From NCBI GenBank assembly GCA_019914945.1, contig CM034111.1, positions 6,634,001 through 6,698,000 of the forward strand: a stretch of DNA of 64,000 bases, read 5' to 3'. This document shows positions 56,441 through 64,000 of the stretch, piece after piece; the stretch's first letter is position 1, and every line of letters begins with the position of its first letter. Under the pieces are notes generated by a model. It ran no database searches. It saw nothing but the letters and a program-made list of their open reading frames with translations, and was not told the origin of the DNA. The position numbers and the translations under genes were made by a program. The DNA is from Typha latifolia. Its lineage: Eukaryota; Streptophyta; Magnoliopsida; Poales; Typhaceae.

Positions 56441-57480
56441 TCATTGCATAGAGATTGTGCTCGGGGTTGCACCGGCGAACATGAGGCCATATTGGTATCC
56501 ACATGTGCAAAAGGAAGTCATCTCCAAGATGGTAGCCGAGATGTTGGAACATAGCCTCATCCAACCAAGTCATAGCTCTTACTCATCGCTCGTGCTATTG
56601 GTATGAAGAAAGGACAGGACATGGCATTTTTGTGTCAACCACCGGGTACTAAACGTTATTTTCGTCAAGGACCGGTATCCCATTTCGATCATAGAGGAGC
56701 TACTGGACGAACATGCAGGGGCGACCATATTCAACAAATTTGATTTGAGGGTCGAAAGTCATCAAATTAGAGTTCACTCGACGGATGTGCACAAAACTGC
56801 ATTTCGAACTCTTGACGGGCACTATGAGTTCTGGGTAATGCCCTTTTCTCTCACCAATGCTCCAGCTACTTTTCAAGGCCTCATGAATAATATTTTTAGG
56901 CCTCTACTGCAAAGATATGTCTTGATATTATTTGACAATATTTTGGTGTACAACAGGACAGAAATGGAGCATTGGCAACATTTGGAGGATGTGCTGAACT
57001 TGTTAAAGCAAAACTAGTTGAAGATTAAAAAGTCTAAGTGCCTATGGGGAGTATCACAAGTGGAGTATTTAGGCTACATCATCTCAGCGGACGGTGTAGC
57101 AGCGGATCCTCAAAAGGTAGCATGCATGACCGCTTGGCCGATACCTACTAGTACCACATGATTGAGAGGATTCTTGGGGCTGACTGGGTATTATTACCGC
57201 TTCATCATCAGGTATGGCAAGATCACTGCTCCTCTCACTTCTTTACTGAGGAAGGACTCTTTTAGATGGATAGATGAAGCCACTACATCATTTGAAAAAC
57301 TAAAAATAATAATGAAAATGGCGCCCGTTCTAGCTCTACCGGACTTCACCAAAGAGTTCACTATGGATTGTGATGCGTCGGGAATTGGCATAGAAGCAGT
57401 ATTAATGCAAGGAGAACGTCCCATACCCTTTCTTGGTGATTCTGCATGCGGTGACAAAGTGGTGGCCTTATTTGATCGGT
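56441..57480 (+). pseudogene. RT and RNase H of B3
   Basis: RT motifs [48 protein letters not shown] are clear. The catalytic block reads LFDNILVY, so the second Asp is Asn. TAG and TGA stops lie at 57016 and 57160. RNase H begins [19 protein letters not shown] but most of its middle is deleted before DKVVALFDR. Confidence 0.88.
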
Positions 57481-58504
57481 AGGCGATTCATTATTTGAAC
57501 CGATCAAAGGAGCCCTCCATATTTTATGGGACAGCGTATTCACACTCCGGCATAGTAGATATGGGTCACAAAATTGTTGGGGTATGATTATGAAATCCAA
57601 TACAAGAAGAGAACATAAAATAGAGCAGCGAATGCACTATCGCGCCAACCCGATACCGCCGAGCACGCAGCCTATTATTCTCCTACCATTCCCTTCCTTG
57701 ATGATCTGAGGTATGCATGTACATCTGACCCAGATGTTTTGAGATTGTTATAGGAGGTGTTGGATGATCTGGAGCACCATCCAGAGTTAGAGAATCGAGG
57801 CGGTTTGCCGCTGGACCGCCGATGCATTTGGGTGCCCGTAAATGATGGATTGCGGCAAAAATTGTTCGAGCATTTTCATCAAACTCCAAAGGCTAGTCAT
57901 GAGGGTGTCTTGAGGACTTATAGGAGGATATCTCAGAGTTGCACATGGCCAGGATTGAGGCAAGATGTGAGGAGTTTTGTTCATGATTGCGAAGTCTCTC
58001 AAAGGGCTAAGGTAACCACATTGAAATTGGCTGGATTACTATAGCATCTATCAATACCAGACCATCTTTGGGAAGACATTTCTATGAATTTCATAGAAGG
58101 TCTTCCGCTGGTACGTGGTTATTCTGTTATTTTTGTGGTGGTTGACTGAAGTATGAGCACTTTTTTGCATTGTCACATCCATTTTTAGCCAAGTCAGTGG
58201 CTAAAATTTTTGTTAGAGATGTTGCTCGATTACATAACATGCCACGCACGATTGTCTCCAATTGTGATCGTGTATAGCGACTTTTGGAGAGAGTTTTCCA
58301 TATTACAAGAGAACTTTAATTCGGCCTACCATCCATAGACGGACGGCCAAACCAAGGTGGTCAATCAAGGTACTGAGTAGTACTTGCATTGCTTTGTTGG
58401 AGAGATGCCGAGACGATGGTTGGAGTTCTTATTGTGGGCGGAGTGGTCTTACAACACAGCCTACCACAACAGCATTGGTATGACTCTGTTCGAGGTTTAG
58501 TCCC
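57481..58504 (+). pseudogene. Integrase of B3
   Basis: The zinc module lies at 57757-58044: HFHQTPKASHEG gives two His, and VHDCEVSQRAK has Ser at the second Cys. The core follows with frameshifts: VARLHNMPRTIVSN, where the second Asp motif is SNCD, then DGQTKVVNQG with Lys in place of catalytic Glu (AAG at 58354-58356). It stops at about 58504 without chromodomain. Confidence 0.85.
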
Positions 58505-58622
58505 AGTTGAAGTTCAAATCTGCGAAGGGCGTAAATATGAAAACCGTAGATTAGGGAGTTATAGATAGATTCCACTTGGTTTCGTAATTTTATGACTACA
58601 GAAGAATATTTAGTGAATATGT
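58505..58622 (+). repeat. B LTR scrap
   Basis: About 118 bp matching the region AATCTGCGAAGGGCG to GAATATTTAGTGAATAT of B LTRs, joining B3 integrase to F interior. Confidence 0.75.
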
Positions 58623-59989
58623 TATACTTATTTTTATTATGATTATTAGGTAATATTAATGATGTTATAGAAGAATTTTGATGATGCTATAATAAAATAT
58701 ATGTGGTGGACTTTGTATAGATGATGTGATAGAATATTATGCCGGAACTCTTTAGGAAGTATGAAATTTAAGTGATTTAATTAAAAATGAGATATGTTGG
58801 TTTTTAATCATAGCTGTTAAATTGAGATATTATGTGCTTTGACATGTTAGTTATTTTGAAGGTACTAATTGAAGAGATAACTTAATAGAGTTTTTCATAG
58901 AGCTTATAAATATAATCATTTATTGTAACTGATAGATTATTTGAAAGTTGGATAAATGGCTTCATAGGACTGTAATGAAAGGAATGCAAATGAGTATAAT
59001 CTTTCATATAAAGTGTATTAATAGATGTTTATTATATTGCTAGATGATAAATAGATAGTGATGTATAGAAAGTGACAGCATTTATATAACCTTTGGCGTA
59101 CGTGATTGATTTTAATAATTGTAATGACTTACAGGTTCACATTTAAGTTTTAAGATAAAAATATCTAATTGGGAAATGATGATTATAGGAATGATAATTC
59201 TATTATAGTTTGTGAAATTTCAATTTTTAATGAATTACATAATTGTGGATGTGAGTTGATTTGAAATAAAAGAGAAGATATGTTACTAAGGTTGATAATT
59301 ATTATTCCTGGGCGTTATGTTATCCATATGAATAAATTTGGTTTCAGTTGTTTTATTAGCAGATCATATCATAATAGTATGAATAGTTTGGGAGATTGAT
59401 CTTAATAGCGTATTAGTTCATGGATAGTATTTTTACGAATTTATCTAAATTGTGTGTATGTATTCTTAAAGATGAGTATGATGGATTATTAAATACTTGG
59501 AACTGTATTAGTTACCTAATGCTATGTTGATGTTATTGAGTATATGTTAATAGCTGTTGGATATGGATTGATATTATGAATGGAGTGCAATATTAAAAAG
59601 TTATATAAAAGTTTGTTGGATTATTTGGCAGAGTTTACTAAGAAGTTGTTGCTTTAGCAATGGTGATTGAGTTGATCATGATTGGATTGGAACTATATGA
59701 ATCAATGAATAGATAGTTTATATACGGAAAACAATTGATAGAAAGAGCAATATAAATTTTTATCATGTATGCTTCTTGATGTAGTTTAAATTTAATCATT
59801 TAGCTATATGAGAAAGCTACATAAATTTTGATTGATGTTGCAATATGATTAACATTGCTAGGTTGGATTTGATGAGTTGTATATTATTTTGAAGAATGTA
59901 TTATGAACATAAACTGTGATTTAGTAGTCTTATACAAATAGTTGTGATCTCTCATACTGATTTATTTAGTAAATTATATAATAGCTTTA
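58623..59989 (+). other. F interior fragment without the S2 insertion
   Basis: It matches 35920-36217 and then 44150-45000 of F continuously, so it preserves the pre-insertion state of the S2 target. No recognised ORF. Confidence 0.8.
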
Positions 59990-60868
59990 TTATACACCTA
60001 GTTAGAGTCTTTTCTTATTGCACTAGTTATTTATTATCACTACAATAAATTTTCTATAGGCTGCGTTCAAATGCGAAAGGGGGCACGATCGAACACCATT
60101 GCGAATGAAATGTTCAAATGTGGCGTTCGAACGCTCCCGACTGCATTCGAATGCACATCTCGCATTCTCTGGTTTTTGGTTCGAAGGAACAATAGGCAGG
60201 AAAGCGATATGTGCTTGTGAATGTGGACGGTTATCATTGTCGATAGTGAATGCCTTTTGTGCGTTCGAACGCAATTGGGCGCGTTCGAACGCGATAGACG
60301 CAAGTCTACTAGAATTAGGGTTAATAATTATTATTTTGGCTTGTTGGCTAGCCTCTATAAAAGTGTGGATGGCAGCCAAAATTATTATGCTTAATGAATC
60401 TTGGTTTCTTGCCTCCTCTATCCTCTCTCTAGTCTCTCTACCTTAATCTTCCTCCTCCCTCTTCACCAACCAGCCGCCTCTACCGTTGGCAAGGTCTCTT
60501 CTAACTTCTAATCTCCCTCGTCTGTTGAGTCCTCCCTCCTCCTTGGGATCTCGACCACTTCTTCCCCGTCGTCTTTATCCCTTAAACTACATCAATCATC
60601 CACCTTCATCTCCATTATCATCCATAACCCTAACATTCACTCTATCCGTCACCACCACCATCATCCGCACTCTATCATGTTTTCGTCCCAATTTTAGTTT
60701 GAATCTGCGAAGGGCGTCAATTCAAAAAATATGGATCAAGAAGTTACGGATCGATCCAACTTGGTTTCATAATTTTCTAACTACGAGAGAATATTTTGTG
60801 AATATTTTTCCTCTATTGCACGGACTGCTTTCTACAATCAATTCAGATCTTGAAGGGATCGTTCCGTA
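59990..60868 (+). repeat. 5' LTR of B4
   Basis: Starts TTATACACCTAGTTAG (worn TGATACACTTAG). Perfect palindromes at 60261-60272 and 60281-60292, then TATA TATAAAAG at 60356-60363. The LTR end and the first PBS bases are deleted (GTTCCGTA joins TTAGAGC). Confidence 0.85.
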
Positions 60869-60908
60869 TTAGAGCTAGGTGAACCTCAGACCTCCATTAG
60901 GGTGGAAA

Positions 60909-61156
60909 CATGGAAGATGGCATCAACAAAGGGATCAATGGAGAACACACCGATAAGAGAAGACTCAATCCATGATAACCCTAACTGTAAGTCTGATTCC
61001 TTTGGGGCGGCCACGGTAGAATCGAGTATACCAACGTCCATGAGTGTGAACATGGGCTTGGCGGATGAACTTAGGAGCACATTTCAAACATTGCTGTATA
61101 GGGTTGACGCAATGCAGAATGATCATAATGCTTCAAAGGAATATGTCATAAACTGA
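60909..61156 (+). pseudogene. Gag start of B4, truncated
   Basis: The frame starts METWKMASTKGSMENTP and continues to DHNASKEYVIN, then TGA, as in B1 (52155-51898). The element ends at 61208 where an F LTR begins. Confidence 0.82.
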
Positions 61157-61208
61157 TCGACTTCGTCATCTCCTCGACAAAGATCGATGCCTCAAGAAGG
61201 ACCAGTGG

Positions 61209-61410
61209 TGTAACAACCCAACCTTAAAAAAAACCTCAAGATGGACCAGCCGGCTTCGTAACCATGCAATGGGGCAGCAGCATGGGGGGGGAGGGTGCCA
61301 GCCACACCCTCGCGTCATCGCAGCCAATCGGCTGCGGCCAGCTAGCCACGGTGGGCCCCAACGCTGCTACAGCCACCGCCAAAACCCCCCACCGCCTTCC
61401 CTCTCTCTCT

Positions 61411-61458
<48 letters not shown>

Positions 61459-61569
61459 CACTCTCTCACTCTACTCTCACTCTACTCTCTCTCGCACTCC
61501 TTCCTCTCCTCGTTGCCGACATCGGCCCGCCGCCACCTTCCCGAAGCCACCGCCGCCGGTGAGAAGCTC

Positions 61570-61627
<58 letters not shown>

Positions 61628-64000
61628 GCCCAAGCTCGGGCACTGTAGCAAGCAGCTATGCCGAGCCCAGCACTAGTGGCATTATTTTATTATCTACTTT
61701 ATTTTAAATTTATTTATTTATTTAATTAGGTATTACTTCCTTAACTAATGTAGATAAATTATTTGGACACTAATTATTTTAATAATAATGTATATTCTTC
61801 AACATGATGATTATTAATTATAATTAGTATAATTAATGATTAACTAGGTTATAAACTATTATGCGTAAATATAGGTAATACTTATTTTGATGTAACTATG
61901 TATTTATATTTCTATTAGATTAATAGATAGTGTTGTAAATTAAAATTATTAGATTTATATACTAATATTCATAATATATACAATTTAAGTAATCTTAACA
62001 ATTTATTATATACTATCGTGTGCAGAATAAGATACTAGTCTTATTAATTAATTAATTATTTTCCATAATTAAGTAAATACTATATAACTTCTAATTAATC
62101 AAAATAGACTAAGAAATATAAATTTATTATAAGCAGATCTAATCTATACTTTTATCCCATTTATAATTGTTTAACTTTTATTTTATAATTATATATTTAG
62201 AATATTAAATAAAAAGAAACGAACCTTTCTCCGTATATTATAACTAGCATTTTATAATAATAGTATGTCATAATATTTGAAACGTACCTATAATGTGAAT
62301 CTAGTTATGTACAAAGTAAAAGAAGTGATTTTAAACCAAATAAACCTTTATATTCTACTTGAACTAATTCTAATTGGATAAACGACTAATTAATATTACT
62401 TGAATATTTTCAGATCCCAAACCCCCTTAGCTGAGACCCCGTAGACCTTGCTAGCGATGAGTGTCACTCGGTTAACTGACAGACGTGAGATATGAGGGGT
62501 TTGTGTCTTCTAATCAGACGATGAGTAATCTTATCCCCTAGATAACTTTCTCAAATTAGGTTATATTATATATTATGTATATGCATGTTTTGGCCTCCAC
62601 CATGATTATATGACCTTATCTAGAGATGATTACAGTCGAGCATATTTTATCATGCATCTGATTAGGTTGATCTGGGATATGAGCACATTGGTGATATATA
62701 GAGATGATGAGAGATGATTATACTGTTATAATGTTATGTTCAGTTGATCAGTAGCATGAGTATGCATGTGTTGACTGCATGAGTATGCATTATTTTTCTC
62801 TTGATTCCTGTTCCACTTAAATTCCTATTATGCATTGACTTGTTATCGTACTGGATATATGCATTTGATTTGTCATTTAGAAGGAAAGCATGAAATGTGA
62901 TTGATAGCATAGTTGATAAAAAGCGTGAGGATACCCAAGTGGGCGCGAGGGTTAGGACGCGCTTGGTGGATGATTAATTGCTCGACATAGTCACGATCAT
63001 GTTGGCCTTATGTCCGAGGTCATTTGTTTGTGTGCGTAGTAGACATTCGGACACATGCTGTTCGCTAGGGCATATGTGGCGAGTTATCCTCATGAGGTTT
63101 CTATCAACTATATGGGTGCCCGGTCTGGATGGATATTAATGCCTTAGCGGGTGGCGGGGTATGGTTATATTTGAGATAGATACTCTTGAGGGTGGCGGAG
63201 TATGCTTTGAGCCTTCGGACATGATGTTTAGATCGGGTACCGGGTGTTGACTATGCATAGTCGTCTAGTATGATGATGACATATAGAGATGACATTAATG
63301 ACTGAGATGTTGAGAAATGCATATGATTTCGTTGTCATCTGATTACCTGATTATTGAGCGGTCAATATACATTATATATGGTTACATTTGATATCATAAC
63401 ATTGTCATGGTCGGCAAACATCATGTGTTATATTTGAGAGAAAGTTACAATGATAGTATGATATGGAGATTTGTGTACGCATTGTCGAAGATTATATACT
63501 TTTATTAGTCATGACATGTTATCTACTGTTCATTTATATAATTGATGATACATTCACATATTCATTCATGACATGATGCTCCTTCTGATTCATATTATTC
63601 AGTACATGATTTACTCTCTGTTTGGCATCACTGATTTGGGGTAAGATCTATTCACTGAGCCTTTTGCTCATGACTTTCTTTATTTCTTTTCTAACCCTCT
63701 CAGATATGTGGTACGTGATAGTGAGTTGAGATATCTTGAGAAGATATTTTAGAACAATAATGAGGTGAGCTATAGATGCGAGACAGTATAGATGATAGTT
63801 TAACCAGATATTGAGTTATAACAATATTTAATATTTGTACTCTTTTGTATTAGATGATGATTTGGATAATAACAGGTCGAATCATAATGTACTCTTGTAT
63901 TAGTTATATTAGTTATATCTTGATGGTTTGTTGTAGTCTGCGTTGGGTCCGGCCGAGTATGTAGTGGTCTAATGTATATTATTGTGGACTGGGATATTCA
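61209..64000 (+). repeat. F-family LTR, running off the window
   Basis: Starts TGTAACAACCC. It has the CT arrays, AT-rich middle and the GATACCCAAGTGGGCGCGAGG region shared with other F LTRs, but is more diverged in its first 0.5 kb. It lies in B4 gag; the left flank is AGTGG. Whether it is solo or part of an element cannot be told. Confidence 0.85.

Larger units (their letters stand above)
53860..58504 (+). mobile_element. Family B element B3, plus strand
   Basis: LTR piece, PBS repeats, gag, protease, RT, RNase H and integrase in order, all heavily mutated. It has the least-deleted domain order of any B copy here, and ends in integrase at 58504, followed by an LTR scrap. Confidence 0.87.

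Overview
The window is plant nuclear DNA made almost entirely of nested, decayed LTR retrotransposons. I see no intact host gene, tRNA, rRNA or CRISPR. The kingdom follows from four things: primer-binding sites that match plant initiator tRNA-Met, Ty3/gypsy chromoviruses with C-terminal chromodomains, Ty1/copia elements of Sirevirus type, and plant-style promoter and intron signals. I cannot name the species. The sequence is consistent with pericentromeric or intergenic repeat DNA of a medium to large angiosperm genome.

I use family letters. S = Sirevirus-like Ty1/copia (LTR about 975 bp, starting TGTTAG). A = chromovirus with LTRs of about 950 bp (TGATACGATTC...TCGTATCA). B = a related chromovirus with LTRs of about 820 bp (TGATACAYTTAGTTAG...). 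E = a non-autonomous element with an LTR of about 1.1 kb, carrying a captured WW-domain gene piece. F = a large element with 3.0-3.4 kb LTRs (TGTAACAACCC...GGGCGTTACA) and no recognisable gene inside.

Layout. 1-12499: S1 (+), whose third ORF is split by an A element (-) at 5541-10926 flanked by the 5-bp duplication CTGTT. 12500-13793: an inverted S fragment. 13794-14092: the start of a B element. 14093-20856: a compound A element (LTR-gag-LTR-gag-PR-IN-LTR). 20857-25826: E (-), holding two solo B LTRs. 25827-26164: a gypsy gag scrap. 26165-30261: B2 (-), holding a solo A and a solo B LTR. 30262-52893: B1 (-), which contains F (31383-48109, duplication CTCTC), which in turn contains S2 (36223-44088, duplication ATTAT). 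52894-53859: an F fragment. 53860-58622: B3 (+). 58623-59989: F interior. 59990-61208: B4 (+). 61209-64000: another F LTR running off the window.

Every pol gene has stops, frameshifts or domain deletions, so nothing here looks able to move on its own. The A copies have complementary deletions: the minus copy keeps RT/RNase H and lacks integrase, and the plus copy is the reverse. The most interesting signal is regulatory. The 12-bp palindrome GCGTTCGAACGC and its variants are clustered directly upstream of the TATA box in three different LTR families (S, A, B), and again upstream of a separate TATA box that precedes the third ORF of the S elements. That third ORF also has a telo-box leader and an apparent 5'UTR intron in both copies, as if it were an independent plant-style transcription unit inside the retroelement.
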